Part shown: piece by piece, positions 37,312-45,820 of the stretch
How the letters are laid out: the number at the start of each line of letters is the position of its first letter
Numbering within the stretch: the stretch's first letter is position 1
Source: a virus
IMG/VR virus record: IMGVR_UViG_3300008262_000198
Span: 1-59,575 of that record
Length of the DNA stretch: 59,575 bases
Direction: 5' to 3' (one strand)
Position numbers and translations under genes: made by a program
Notes under the pieces: model-generated
What the model was told of the DNA's origin: nothing
The model's database searches: none
What the model saw: only the letters and a program-made list of their open reading frames with translations

Positions 37312-37605
37312 ATGGAAATATCTATAAAATTTCTATTACAGTCTGTAAAAGTTATAACAGAAAAAAAATATCATTTAGAGGATCTATATCTTATATATGA
37401 CTTTTTAATTTCTGTTAAAAAAGATGAATTAATTAAATACCTAAAATCTAATACAGTTTTGTCCTATAAGAACGATTTAGAATTATATAAGGACACAATC
37501 ATTCATTTAATGAAAATTTTTGAGGATTTAGAAAACTATGAGGAATGTTTTGTATTAAAACAAAAGTATGATGAATGTGAATTTTTAATAAATGAAAAAA
37601 CCTAA
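37312..37605 (+). CDS. Small helical protein with UVR-like C-terminus
   Basis: The 97-residue protein is mostly helical. Its end FEDLENYEECFVLKQKYDE closely parallels the end of the 18874-19194 product (FEQIEDFETCTRIRDLSKEL), so the two are probably homologous over that motif. The gene ends inside a terminator hairpin. A GTATTTATA motif lies just before its ATG. Confidence 0.62.
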   Translation: MEISIKFLLQSVKVITEKKYHLEDLYLIYDFLISVKKDELIKYLKSNTVLSYKNDLELYKDTIIHLMKIFEDLENYEECFVLKQKYDECEFLINEKT

Positions 37606-37625
37606 TCAATAACGATTAGGTTTTG
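37599..37625. terminator. Bidirectional terminator
   Basis: AACCTAATC/GATTAGGTT stem with A and T runs, between convergent genes. Confidence 0.82.
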
Positions 37626-37631
37626 TATAAA

Positions 37632-37859
37632 TTATTTACTTACACGTTTTCGCAATAAAAAATAAAAAATAAAAAATAGACCCGATATAAAATACATAAT
37701 AATATTGGCTCTCCAAATGTTTCCGGTTATAGACATTAACGTATATTGTACAACATCGAACCCAAATGGGAGAAAGAACATCGCTAACATTAGAGACGTA
37801 TCTTTGTATAACACCAATCTTTTTTCCTTGTTTTTTATTGTTTTTAGTCGATTCACCAT
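37632..37859 (-). CDS. Small membrane protein
   Basis: The 75-residue product has a basic N-terminus (MVNRLKTIKNKEKRLVLYKD) and two hydrophobic segments (SLMLAMFFLPFGFDVVQYTL and IIMYFISGLFFIFYFLL). It faces the terminator and is the last gene of a possible minus-strand glycosylation operon. No function is known; a frame-shifted alternative reading of the same DNA is less protein-like. Confidence 0.62.
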   Translation of the reverse strand: MVNRLKTIKNKEKRLVLYKDTSLMLAMFFLPFGFDVVQYTLMSITGNIWRANIIMYFISGLFFIFYFLLRKRVSK

Positions 37860-37909
37860 CGGTATCCATGTATGAATAATTTATCTAATTATGTCTTAAT
37901 GACTTTTAA

Positions 37910-39010
37910 CTATAAATATGTCTCTATTTCTGTTTTAACTTTTTTTAACGCGGAGGCGATTACTTGGTGCATATCATAATACTTATATTCCGCCAACCTA
38001 CCACCAAAAATGACATTATTTTCCATTTTTGTTAAATCTTGGTACTTGTTAAATATATTTTGATTTATTAAATCATTTATTGGGTAATATGGTTCTTCAT
38101 TTTTATTCCATTCAATTGGATATTCTTTTGTTATTATTGTTTTAGAAGAAATATCATTATTAAAATGTTTGTGTTCAATAATTCTCGTAAAAGGTATTTC
38201 AATGTCTGTAAAATTTATAACTGAATGACCTTGATAATTTTCTTTGTCGAGTATTTCAGTTTCAAATCTCAATGGTCGATACTCTAAATCACCATAACAA
38301 TAATTATAAAATTTGTCTACCGGTCCTGTATAAATTATTTTTCTAGATAATGAATTGAAATATTCTCTATTTTCAAAATAGTCAACATTTTTTCGTACTT
38401 CAATATTTTCTAATAATTTTTCAAATAATTCTGTATAACCGTTTTTTGGAATTCCTTGGTATGTGTCAAAAAAATAATTATTATCGTATGTGAATCTTAC
38501 AGGTAATCTTTTTATGATAAAAGGTGGTAATTCTTTTGGGTTTTTCATCCATTGTTTTTCAGTGTAACCCTTAATTAATTTATCATATACATCTCTACCT
38601 ACTAATGATAATGCTTGTTCTTCTAAATTATTGGGTACACCTCCATATCTTTGACTTTCTATTATTTTTATCGCTTCTTCCGGATTATTGACCCCCCACA
38701 GTTTATTAAACGTAAACATATTGAAGGGTAAAGAGTATAGTTGATCTTTATGTGACGCCAAAACATGATGTCTATAATTGTTAAACTCAACAAATTTATT
38801 TACATAATCCCAAACTTCTTTATCTGAAGTATGAAATATATGTGCACCATACTTATGTACATTAATTTCTAAATTTTTTTCAGTATAACAATTACCACCA
38901 ATATGATCTCTTTTTTCTATAACCAATACTTTTTTTCCGACATTGGTTAATTCTCTGGCAAAAATAGATCCAAAGAGACCCGATCCAACTATTAAATAAT
39001 CATACATCAT
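37910..39010 (-). CDS. glf: UDP-galactopyranose mutase
   Basis: The 366-residue flavoprotein starts with a dinucleotide-binding loop, LIVGSGLFGSIFARELT, followed by VLVIEKRDHIGGNCYTEKN, the hallmark of Glf, and contains KYGAHIFHTSDKEVWDYVNKF and the late VIFGGRLAEYKYYDMHQVI. It converts UDP-galactopyranose into UDP-galactofuranose. Length fits bacterial Glf (about 370-390). It overlaps the adjacent glycosyltransferase gene by 11 nt. The product may supply Galf for modifying phage DNA, virion or host surface. Confidence 0.95.
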   Translation of the reverse strand: MMYDYLIVGSGLFGSIFARELTNVGKKVLVIEKRDHIGGNCYTEKNLEINVHKYGAHIFHTSDKEVWDYVNKFVEFNNYRHHVLASHKDQLYSLPFNMFTFNKLWGVNNPEEAIKIIESQRYGGVPNNLEEQALSLVGRDVYDKLIKGYTEKQWMKNPKELPPFIIKRLPVRFTYDNNYFFDTYQGIPKNGYTELFEKLLENIEVRKNVDYFENREYFNSLSRKIIYTGPVDKFYNYCYGDLEYRPLRFETEILDKENYQGHSVINFTDIEIPFTRIIEHKHFNNDISSKTIITKEYPIEWNKNEEPYYPINDLINQNIFNKYQDLTKMENNVIFGGRLAEYKYYDMHQVIASALKKVKTEIETYL

Positions 39011-39644
39011 TAATTCTTTTTACCGGCCTGTTGTATGCATTTACGAATATATTATCATAACCAAGAAATCCACCAATATTATCACTAACACTATCTATTT
39101 GAGAAATTAACAATGGATATCCACCATATTTAATAAAATTATTTTGATAAATCCACGCGTCTATTGGGACATCAACTTCTGGGTCGTATTTTAACATTTT
39201 TTCATATGCCTGTTTATTGACAGCATATGCGTGAACACAATAACATCCATGGATATACATTAAATTATCATCAATTAAGTTTATTGGGTTATCAAAAATA
39301 TTTGCACTAAAATAATAAACATCCCAATTATCTATTTTCGAAAGACTATCTAATGATTTTTCTATAAGTTCCTCCGCACCTTCTTTGAAAAAAACATCAT
39401 CCTCAAAAATTAAAATATTTTCTAAATCATTATTGTAGGCATATTCAATAATATTTCTGTGTGATTTACCGCTGGCAATTACACAATTTTGAGGTGTTTT
39501 AATATCCGCCTTTATTGCTGAATATCTTTTTACAAATTTATCTAAATCAACTCTCGATAGTTCTCGTTTCATGTGATCTTGTCTATCAACTCTATCGTCT
39601 AAATTTATATAAAAAGCGTCTTTAAAAAATTCTTGTATTTTCAT
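39000..39644 (-). CDS. Glycosyltransferase of the GT25 type
   Basis: The 214-residue protein has DAFYINLDDRVDRQDHMKREL at its start, then NILIFEDDVFF, an E-D-D motif that replaces D-x-D in family 25 (LPS galactosyltransferase-like) enzymes, and HGCYCVHAYAVNKQAYEKML. It should transfer a hexose, with UDP-Gal a good candidate since Glf is encoded next to it with an 11-nt overlap. Confidence 0.82.
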   Translation of the reverse strand: MKIQEFFKDAFYINLDDRVDRQDHMKRELSRVDLDKFVKRYSAIKADIKTPQNCVIASGKSHRNIIEYAYNNDLENILIFEDDVFFKEGAEELIEKSLDSLSKIDNWDVYYFSANIFDNPINLIDDNLMYIHGCYCVHAYAVNKQAYEKMLKYDPEVDVPIDAWIYQNNFIKYGGYPLLISQIDSVSDNIGGFLGYDNIFVNAYNRPVKRINDV

Positions 39645-39650
39645 TTTTTT

Positions 39651-40880
39651 TTAAATTTTAAAATATGATGGTCTTTTCCATTCTAAATCTTCAGAGTATG
39701 GCCAAATTAATAGTTGTGTTGGTATTTGCCTATTTTTGGATCTATAAAATTTAAATGTACGAGAATTTATTTTACCATCGATTATATCTTTATTTTCGTT
39801 ATAAGTTAAATCTTCTCTATGTATTGCAATACCCCCCTGATCTAACACAATCATCGCCCAAAATCTAACATTATTTATTTTTTCAATTTTATCATAATCC
39901 CAAGAAATTGTGTCATTGAAATAAACTTGTTCATTGTCCCAACCTTCTTCAGAATTTGAACATGGAGGTTCGATACCCTTCTCAGTATCTTTATGTACAA
40001 TACATTTAACAAAATCGATTCCAGAATAATCGGTATACTCTTGTAATGTTCTTTCTTTACCTAAACCATACATACCTAAACCAAACAAATCATTTCTACC
40101 AAGTAAACAATCTAATCTATCATGTGCAACTTTATTTAAATTCCCCCAATTATTATGGTCACCCCAATGTTTAGGGTTATCTAACCTTTGATAAAAATGA
40201 TGTACAATTGTTCTATGAGAATTATATATATTATAACCGTGTGTGAAATACCTAATCGCCATGGCCGCTTCCTCACCCGAAAAATAAAAATCAGGATCGT
40301 ATGGTACTTCTCTGTTTATTTGACCAGGACCAAAGATAAAACCTGCAGATATATAAACACCTTTGACAGGAAAATTCTTAGATTGCCAATCTTCCATATT
40401 CATTGGTCTACTCATCGGATACTTATGATCGAACCTATAAACATTACATATTTGTGGTACGTTATACCATTTACTTTCATCCATTTCTGGATTATAGTTT
40501 GGGGGGTATCCAGTAATGATTGCTTTTTCGTCATTTAGTGACTCCCAAATGTTTATCAACTTTTCATCCCAATTTTCAACAAATCTCATATGTGAATCTA
40601 TCTGAAGTGAAAATTTCTCATCTTTCCACAACATTTGTGTTATATTTCTGGCCCAACACGCTCCTTTTGATTCTTTGTAATCAAAATCAATTATTTCTAT
40701 ATTTTCATTATTTTTTATTTCATCTAAATTATCCCATATATCATCTTTTGAATGTTGCCAACATATAACAAACCTCAAATTCTCGGGAAATTTAGATCTA
40801 CTAATCGCATGTTTTATTGTTGGCAATAACTCTTTATCTCTATACGATGCGATTTGAACAAAAATTTTATTATTACTCAT
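39651..40880 (-). CDS. GlcNAc-type glycosyltransferase (GT60-like)
   Basis: The 409-residue protein matches the GlcNAc transferase family of Skp1-type enzymes: FVQIASYRDKELLPTIKHAI at the start, SKGACWARNITQMLW, FSLQIDSHMRFVENWDE (metal-binding D-S-H) and ISAGFIFGPGQINREVPYDP, and a Gly-rich late region with HHFYQRLDNPKHWGDH. It likely adds GlcNAc to protein hydroxyls. It heads the three-gene glycosylation operon with the GT25-like enzyme and Glf, so virion glycoprotein modification is plausible. Confidence 0.83.
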   Translation of the reverse strand: MSNNKIFVQIASYRDKELLPTIKHAISRSKFPENLRFVICWQHSKDDIWDNLDEIKNNENIEIIDFDYKESKGACWARNITQMLWKDEKFSLQIDSHMRFVENWDEKLINIWESLNDEKAIITGYPPNYNPEMDESKWYNVPQICNVYRFDHKYPMSRPMNMEDWQSKNFPVKGVYISAGFIFGPGQINREVPYDPDFYFSGEEAAMAIRYFTHGYNIYNSHRTIVHHFYQRLDNPKHWGDHNNWGNLNKVAHDRLDCLLGRNDLFGLGMYGLGKERTLQEYTDYSGIDFVKCIVHKDTEKGIEPPCSNSEEGWDNEQVYFNDTISWDYDKIEKINNVRFWAMIVLDQGGIAIHREDLTYNENKDIIDGKINSRTFKFYRSKNRQIPTQLLIWPYSEDLEWKRPSYFKI

Positions 40881-40974
40881 ATGTCTTAAACATAAATAAA
40901 AATTGTTAAAAAGTAAAACACTATTATTTTTTTTTTCTATTTAATTTTTTTATTTTTATCTAAAATAATTACAA

Positions 40975-41343
40975 ATGAATAAAGTTTATCAACCAGTCGT
41001 ATTAGAAAGATCAAATGAAATTGTTCAAAGTTTGGTCGAATCTGGATTTTTTAAAGATTATGAATTACCAAGTACCGATTTTGCTAAAGAATATCTGTGT
41101 GAAAAATTGACAGAAAAGTTCATAGAAAATGGTTCAGATATAAATGATACGATTTTCACTGAAAACGAATTTGAGAATATTTTAAGAGTAATTGTAACTG
41201 GATCAATTTTAGGTGAATTAAAGAGAAAAGGATATATAAATTCTTATGAAGATGAAAATACGGAAGAAACTTTTTTTCTAACCGAAGATGGTAAAGAAAT
41301 GTTAAAAAACCTAAAAAGTACAGATGATAAAACTAAAGAATAG
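40975..41343 (+). CDS. Winged-helix-like small protein
   Basis: The 122-residue product is helical, with GSILGELKRKGYINSYEDENTEETFFLTEDGKEML resembling the recognition helix and wing of winged-helix proteins (L...G-Y-I...F-x-L-T-x-x-G). A regulatory role is possible but unproven. It is convergent with the 41344 gene, with a 0-nt gap between stops. Confidence 0.62.
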   Translation: MNKVYQPVVLERSNEIVQSLVESGFFKDYELPSTDFAKEYLCEKLTEKFIENGSDINDTIFTENEFENILRVIVTGSILGELKRKGYINSYEDENTEETFFLTEDGKEMLKNLKSTDDKTKE

Positions 41344-41673
41344 TTATTTCTTTTTTTCATCAACTTGTTGACTAAGACTGTTCTTTTTATGTTGTCTTAT
41401 TTTTTCTTTTAATTGCGATAAAATTTTTTGTGTGTTAGATAAATTTGTGGAAATAGTTGAAACTCTACCATTAGATAATGTTTTTAAACCTTCAGGAATA
41501 CTATCCTCTAATTTTCTAAATTCCTTTATTGTTTCAGATAATGAGTTTTGTAACTCCTCAATTTTATATTGCACTCTATTATATTCCTGTCTATTAACTT
41601 TGGACGTTTCCTCATTTAATAGGTCATTTAACACTTTTTTTACCGTTTCTTCTGATATTAATCTACCTTCCAT
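41344..41673 (-). CDS. Coiled-coil protein of unknown function
   Basis: The 109-residue product is largely one long coiled coil (YKIEELQNSLSETIKEFRKLEDSIPEG and NLSNTQKILSQLKEKIRQHKK). It might be a small structural or chaperone protein. A GTATTTATA motif lies 5 nt before its ATG region, as for late genes. Confidence 0.62.
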   Translation of the reverse strand: MEGRLISEETVKKVLNDLLNEETSKVNRQEYNRVQYKIEELQNSLSETIKEFRKLEDSIPEGLKTLSNGRVSTISTNLSNTQKILSQLKEKIRQHKKNSLSQQVDEKKK

Positions 41674-41678
41674 AATAT

Positions 41679-41687
41679 TATAAATAC
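41679..41687 (-). promoter_or_regulatory. Putative late promoter motif
   Basis: Coding-strand GTATTTATA just before the 41673 start. Confidence 0.45.
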
Positions 41688-41753
41688 TTTTTAATCACCA
41701 ATTTTTTTTATTAAAGAAAATTTCTTAAATTTAAAATACAAAAATAAATACAA

Positions 41754-42833
41754 ATGAGAAATGTTGAATTTACATTATTTGATTTTGATGATCTACTAAT
41801 TGAACCTGCACATATTTCACCAATCAGGTCCAGAAAAGAAATTAACCCAAAGTATGATAATGGTTACTATCCATTGATGACCGCTCCGATGGATACGGTC
41901 ATTTCCAAAGATAATCACAAACTTTTTGGTAATTTGGGTATTAGATCTGTAGTCCCAAGAGGTGAGGGTTATTATGATCAAAATTATAATGACACACACT
42001 TTAATTCATATGGATTAGATGAATTTAATGAAATTTTCATAAATGGTGATGTGGAAATTCTAACAGATTCCAAAATTTATGTGTTAATTGATATTGCAAA
42101 TGGCCATATGAGGGCGTTATACGATTCCGCTAAGACCGCAAAGGAAAAATATGGTGATAAAATGGTCTTAATGATTGGGAATGTTGCAAACCCCAAGACT
42201 TTTGCGGAATATTGTTCAATAGGTGTCGATTATATTAGAATTGGTATAGGTAATGGTGGTGGTTGTTTAACAACTGTTCAGACTGGTGTTGGATTCCCAA
42301 TGGCATCACTAATTGAAGAGTGTTATGATGTTAAAAAATATATGGAATTTCCAAATATTAAGATAGTTGCGGATGGAGGATTCAAATCATATTCTGACAT
42401 CATAAAGGCACTCGCGTTAGGTGCGGATTATGTTATGTTAGGATCAATATTAAACAAATCTCTCGAAAGTTCGGGTGAAACAACTAGATTACGACAATCA
42501 CATAAACCACATTTTGATCAACACATAGTGATAGACCAATATTCCGAAGAAGCTAAAAAAATGTTTGAGGCAGGTACACCATTATTCAAAACATTTAGAG
42601 GAATGAGCACAAAAGAAGTACAAAAATCGTGGGGAAAAGAAGAATTAAAGACATCTGAAGGTGTTGTTAGAACACATAAGGTTGAATACACATTAGAAGG
42701 GTGGATTAATAATTTTGATTCATATTTGAGATCTGCGATGAGTTATACAGGAAAAAAAGAACTCCACGAATTTATCGGTGGAGTTCAGTTGAATTTCATA
42801 AGTCAAAATTCCTATAAGAGATTTAGTAAATAA
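41754..42833 (+). CDS. IMP dehydrogenase / GMP reductase family enzyme
   Basis: The 359-residue TIM-barrel protein shows the family's features: LTAPMDTVI-like (residues 41-50), VLIDIANGHM, IGNVANPKTF, GIGNGGGCLTT with catalytic Cys171, then IKIVADGGFKSYSDIIKALALGADYVMLGS, the IMP phosphate site, and a mobile flap with FKTFRGMSTKEVQKSWG. There are no CBS domains. In the Cys loop G-G-G-C replaces the common G-S-I-C, so it is divergent. Whether it oxidises IMP (toward GMP) or reduces GMP cannot be settled. It would adjust purine pools during infection. Confidence 0.88.
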   Translation: MRNVEFTLFDFDDLLIEPAHISPIRSRKEINPKYDNGYYPLMTAPMDTVISKDNHKLFGNLGIRSVVPRGEGYYDQNYNDTHFNSYGLDEFNEIFINGDVEILTDSKIYVLIDIANGHMRALYDSAKTAKEKYGDKMVLMIGNVANPKTFAEYCSIGVDYIRIGIGNGGGCLTTVQTGVGFPMASLIEECYDVKKYMEFPNIKIVADGGFKSYSDIIKALALGADYVMLGSILNKSLESSGETTRLRQSHKPHFDQHIVIDQYSEEAKKMFEAGTPLFKTFRGMSTKEVQKSWGKEELKTSEGVVRTHKVEYTLEGWINNFDSYLRSAMSYTGKKELHEFIGGVQLNFISQNSYKRFSK

Positions 42834-43070
42834 TTATACTCTGAATTCTCTATCTTCAGAACTTGATAATTCTTTATCTCTCTTCATACCTTCTTTGATA
42901 TAACTTCTAATAAGTCTTGAAACGGTTACCTTTTTCTTATCCGCAACTTTTTCAATCTCCTTATAATAAGCGGGAACAACTCTAAATGACAACATTTGAA
43001 TGAGTTGTTTGTGCTTTGGTAAACTAGAACCTTCAGGTTGTTTTTCTTCTTTTGATGCTTTTGATGCCAT
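42834..43070 (-). CDS. Ribbon-helix-helix-like DNA-binding protein
   Basis: The 78-residue protein has MLSFRVVPAYYKEIEKVADKKKVTVSRLIRSYIKEGM, one strand and two helices in the pattern of RHH (MetJ/Arc) transcription factors, after a charged N-terminal tail. It likely binds DNA as a dimer. It abuts the IMPDH-family gene (convergent, no gap) and faces away from the 43140 gene, whose promoter region it shares. Confidence 0.75.
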   Translation of the reverse strand: MASKASKEEKQPEGSSLPKHKQLIQMLSFRVVPAYYKEIEKVADKKKVTVSRLIRSYIKEGMKRDKELSSSEDREFRV

Positions 43071-43139
43071 TATACACTTTTTTTATAAATATTTGGTTTT
43101 TCGGTAATTTTTAATTATTTTAATAAAAACAACATATAT

Positions 43140-43499
43140 ATGTCAGAAGAAAAATCTACAGTAAATCCCGCAATTAAGGAAATCGAGGAAAAATACCCCG
43201 AAATGACTAAAGAATTCAAAAGAATTATGAGAGAACAATATGAAATGTTCTGTAAAAAACAATTAACTTACGGTACAGGAAATATTTCCGTGGGAACGAG
43301 GTTGGAAACACCCGAAGAAGTTAAATTATCCCAAACAGGTCTTTGGTTTAGAAAAATGGACAAAATAAACAGATTAAAACAGTTAGTTTTGTTGAATAAA
43401 GAGGATGTAGTTAGTGAAACCGTAGAAGATACGTATTCAGACCTATCGGTTTACTCAATTATCTCACAAATCGTTAGTAGGGGTAAATGGGGAAAATAA
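43140..43499 (+). CDS. MazG-like/DUF1599-type small phage protein
   Basis: The 119-residue protein contains FCKKQLTYGTGNISVGTRLET and LWFRKMDKINRLKQLVLLNK, then EDTYSDLSVYSIISQIVSRGKW, the layout of DUF1599 and phage dNTP-modification-associated helical proteins related to MazG-type pyrophosphohydrolases. D-x-x-x-D in the last block would hold a metal. A role in nucleotide metabolism is likely but not certain. Confidence 0.75.
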   Translation: MSEEKSTVNPAIKEIEEKYPEMTKEFKRIMREQYEMFCKKQLTYGTGNISVGTRLETPEEVKLSQTGLWFRKMDKINRLKQLVLLNKEDVVSETVEDTYSDLSVYSIISQIVSRGKWGK

Positions 43500-43528
43500 A
43501 AGGGATATATATATCCCTTTTTTTTATT
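43497..43528 (+). terminator. Intrinsic terminator
   Basis: AAAAGGGATAT/ATATCCCTTTT perfect stem and T-run after the DUF1599-type gene. Confidence 0.88.
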
Positions 43529-43556
43529 TAAAAATATTTATAATAAACGAAAAGAT

Positions 43557-43907
43557 ATGACAGTCAATGTGAATCACCCAACTTTTATTGCATTTTTAGA
43601 ACAAGTAACTAATAAGATCCTATCTTCCACACAGGTTGAAAATTACTTTAAATTAACACCAGAAAAAAAATTACGTGTTCAATATATGGTGTTTAAATTA
43701 ATGAAAAATTCAACAAAAATGAGAGGAAAATTTAATGATTCTGAATTAAAAAGTTTTGTAATGATTTTATGTAAAAAAAATGAAGATGATGAGAATTATG
43801 AATTTTCTGCAATATTGAATGACATACATAATAATTTTGATAAGATAAATGATGTTACAAAAATAAAAACTAAAACCAATAAACCAATAAAAGTAGAAAC
43901 AAAGTAA
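43557..43907 (+). CDS. Small helical protein of unknown function
   Basis: The 116-residue product is helical (VQYMVFKLMKNSTKMRGKF, FSAILNDIHNNFDKINDV) with a Lys/Thr-rich end. It precedes the zincin gene by 2 nt. No family recognised. Confidence 0.62.
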   Translation: MTVNVNHPTFIAFLEQVTNKILSSTQVENYFKLTPEKKLRVQYMVFKLMKNSTKMRGKFNDSELKSFVMILCKKNEDDENYEFSAILNDIHNNFDKINDVTKIKTKTNKPIKVETK

Positions 43908-43909
43908 CT

Positions 43910-44305
43910 ATGAAAAACAAAACTGCGGATTTTGATGCAAAGAAAAAGTGTGCGGTTTTAGCAATGAAATGGTGTAAAACAAATTTGGGTGTCAATAAAA
44001 AGAAAAAAAATAAAATAAAGATATCTATTAGAGTTAGACCCAAAAAAGAAGGAAATTATTTCTTCTATGGTGACTTTAATTCAAAAGAGAATAAAATTAT
44101 AGTATATGGTGCAAACGAACAAAGCTTAGACGATATTGTTTCAACCGTTATACACGAATATACACATTATCTACAGTCAACTAAAAAATATTGGGAATAT
44201 TTTGAAACACATTATTACTCAACACACCCTTACGAAAGACAGGCAAAAAGGAATGAAATAAAGTATACATCAGAATGTTTAAAAGAGATAAAGAAATTAA
44301 TTTAA
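43910..44305 (+). CDS. Zincin-like protein with HExxH motif
   Basis: The 131-residue protein has STVIHEYTHYLQSTKKYWEYF, an H-E-x-x-H motif preceded by a beta strand (NKIIVYGANEQSLDD), and a later Tyr-Glu-rich helix (HPYERQAKRNEIKY) whose Glu could be the third ligand. It is similar in plan to the 36252 product, though not obviously a close copy. Substrate unknown. It overlaps the following convergent gene by 9 nt. Confidence 0.75.
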   Translation: MKNKTADFDAKKKCAVLAMKWCKTNLGVNKKKKNKIKISIRVRPKKEGNYFFYGDFNSKENKIIVYGANEQSLDDIVSTVIHEYTHYLQSTKKYWEYFETHYYSTHPYERQAKRNEIKYTSECLKEIKKLI

Positions 44306-44497
44306 TATCTCTAGTTCGGGTATTTCTCTTAAAAACAATAAAAGATCATCCTCATTATGTCTGTGTTTTACCACTAAATCACAATTCCAATAATTTTTAA
44401 TATCTTGGACAAATCCTTCCTTAATTCTATCATTTTTTACCTTTCTATAGATCCAATATAATCTATTTTGGTAATTTACAAATTCTTTAGGATACAT
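44297..44497 (-). CDS. Small protein coupled to a P-loop kinase
   Basis: The 66-residue product (YQNRLYWIYRKVKNDRIKEG, NYWNCDLVVKHRHNEDDLLLFLREI) shows a short beta-alpha-beta pattern. It starts inside the end of the 44487 gene (11-nt overlap) and so is translationally coupled. No known function. Confidence 0.62.
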   Translation of the reverse strand: MYPKEFVNYQNRLYWIYRKVKNDRIKEGFVQDIKNYWNCDLVVKHRHNEDDLLLFLREIPELEILN

Positions 44498-45044
44498 TGT
44501 TATTAATTATATAATTAAAAATATCCACATGTGTCGTATCATTGACTTCAAATTCAACAAATGGGATATTATAGGTTATTAGTTTATTTTTGATGTCCCC
44601 ATCAATTTCTTTTGCCTCTTCTAATTTTTGAAATCTACCATTTTCATCATACGAACTATCGTTTCTCGTTAGTAATATATTAAAATTCCTATATTTTTTA
44701 AATAATTGTAATATAAAAAAATCAAAAGAATTATCATAAAACATTGCAGGATATTCTGGTTCAGTGTTATATCTTTCTTTGTAGACCATACCCAAAATTA
44801 TTGGAGAATCTACTATAATATATTTGACTTTATTATATAACCTACTTATGTTTCTATGTTGATTTGCGGTAATGTAGAATTGATCTTTAATTGCCGAATA
44901 ATTCTCTTCCCAAGAGACTATTTTAGGAAATTCATAAGTTAACTCAACATCCATGTGTTGTTTTTTCATTTCAGTAAATAAACCTGCCGATTGTGTTGAT
45001 TTACCTATACCAGGACCACCAAAAAAATTTATTATTAAACTCAT
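44487..45044 (-). CDS. P-loop NTPase, nucleoside kinase-like
   Basis: I use the ATG at 45044 (MSLIINFFGGPGIGKSTQSAG); an upstream Met would add only eight hydrophobic residues. GGPGIGKST is a Walker A motif, IIVDSPIILG a Walker B-like segment, and LLTRNDSSYDENGRFQ corresponds to a lid. Similar phage proteins are NadR/thymidylate kinase-like AAA proteins, but the substrate is unknown. It is coupled to the small gene at 44297. Confidence 0.78.
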   Translation of the reverse strand: MSLIINFFGGPGIGKSTQSAGLFTEMKKQHMDVELTYEFPKIVSWEENYSAIKDQFYITANQHRNISRLYNKVKYIIVDSPIILGMVYKERYNTEPEYPAMFYDNSFDFFILQLFKKYRNFNILLTRNDSSYDENGRFQKLEEAKEIDGDIKNKLITYNIPFVEFEVNDTTHVDIFNYIINNNVS

Positions 45045-45096
45045 AAGATAATATAACAAATTAGACACAAATTACCAAATGAAAATTAGACATTTA

Positions 45097-45104
45097 TATA
45101 TTTG
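45097..45104 (+). promoter_or_regulatory. Bacteroidota-type -7 box
   Basis: TATATTTG about 48 nt before the ATG of the GAF-like protein gene. Confidence 0.45.
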
Positions 45105-45152
45105 TTTATATTTATTGGAATAAATGTTAATCACACCCTGAAATAAAGAAAT

Positions 45153-45773
45153 ATGGACACAAATATTAGTATGTTAGGTGCAATAATAGTTGCGGTAATT
45201 TCAACAATAATAGGACCAACTATTATGGAATATGTTAAACAAAAGTTTAGAAAGAAAAAAGGTGATTTAATAAAAAAAGATTTAGAAAAAAATGTAATTG
45301 TTGATCAAGAATTGAGATCCATATCTGAGGTATTAGATGCCGATAGAGTTTGGATAACACAATTCCATAACGGAGGTCATTTTTTACTTTCAAATAAATC
45401 TATTCAAAAATTTTCAATAACATATGAAATAACAAAAATTGGTGTTAGTCCAGCGAGTCAAGTTTTTAAAGATATTCCCATATCTTTATATTCAAGAGCA
45501 ATGAATAAAATTTTAGAAGATGGTTACATTTATGTTTCCGATTTTGATAATCCTTGTATAGAATCATATTGTTTAAAAAGTGCGGCATATGCCACCGGAA
45601 CTAAGTCCAGTTATATTGTGGCATTAAATGATATTGTGACCGACAGGTGTATCGGTACAATTGGTGTTGAATATTGTAATAAAAAAGAGTTGCACCAAGA
45701 CGAAATTGAATTTATAACAGAAAAAAGTAATAGAATTGCGGGATATCTATCAGTATTTTTAAAAGAGAAATAA
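45153..45773 (+). CDS. Membrane-anchored GAF-like domain protein
   Basis: The 206-residue protein has an N-terminal hydrophobic span (ISMLGAIIVAVISTIIGPTIM), a basic linker and a sensory-type domain: VLDADRVWITQFHNGGHFLLSNK, YIVALNDIVTDRCIGTIGVEYCN and the final helix, as in GAF folds that bind small ligands. Membrane topology suggests a cytoplasmic sensor at the inner membrane. No output domain, so it may act by binding host components. Confidence 0.72.
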   Translation: MDTNISMLGAIIVAVISTIIGPTIMEYVKQKFRKKKGDLIKKDLEKNVIVDQELRSISEVLDADRVWITQFHNGGHFLLSNKSIQKFSITYEITKIGVSPASQVFKDIPISLYSRAMNKILEDGYIYVSDFDNPCIESYCLKSAAYATGTKSSYIVALNDIVTDRCIGTIGVEYCNKKELHQDEIEFITEKSNRIAGYLSVFLKEK

Positions 45774-45820
45774 ATATCTTTTTAATTTAAAAAGATATTT
45801 ATCAATATATTTATGTTTTT

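Noticed and set aside
37636-37869. Alternative minus-strand frame over the small membrane protein
   Set aside because: The other frame has clear membrane spans and a better start; this one is poor in protein-like features.
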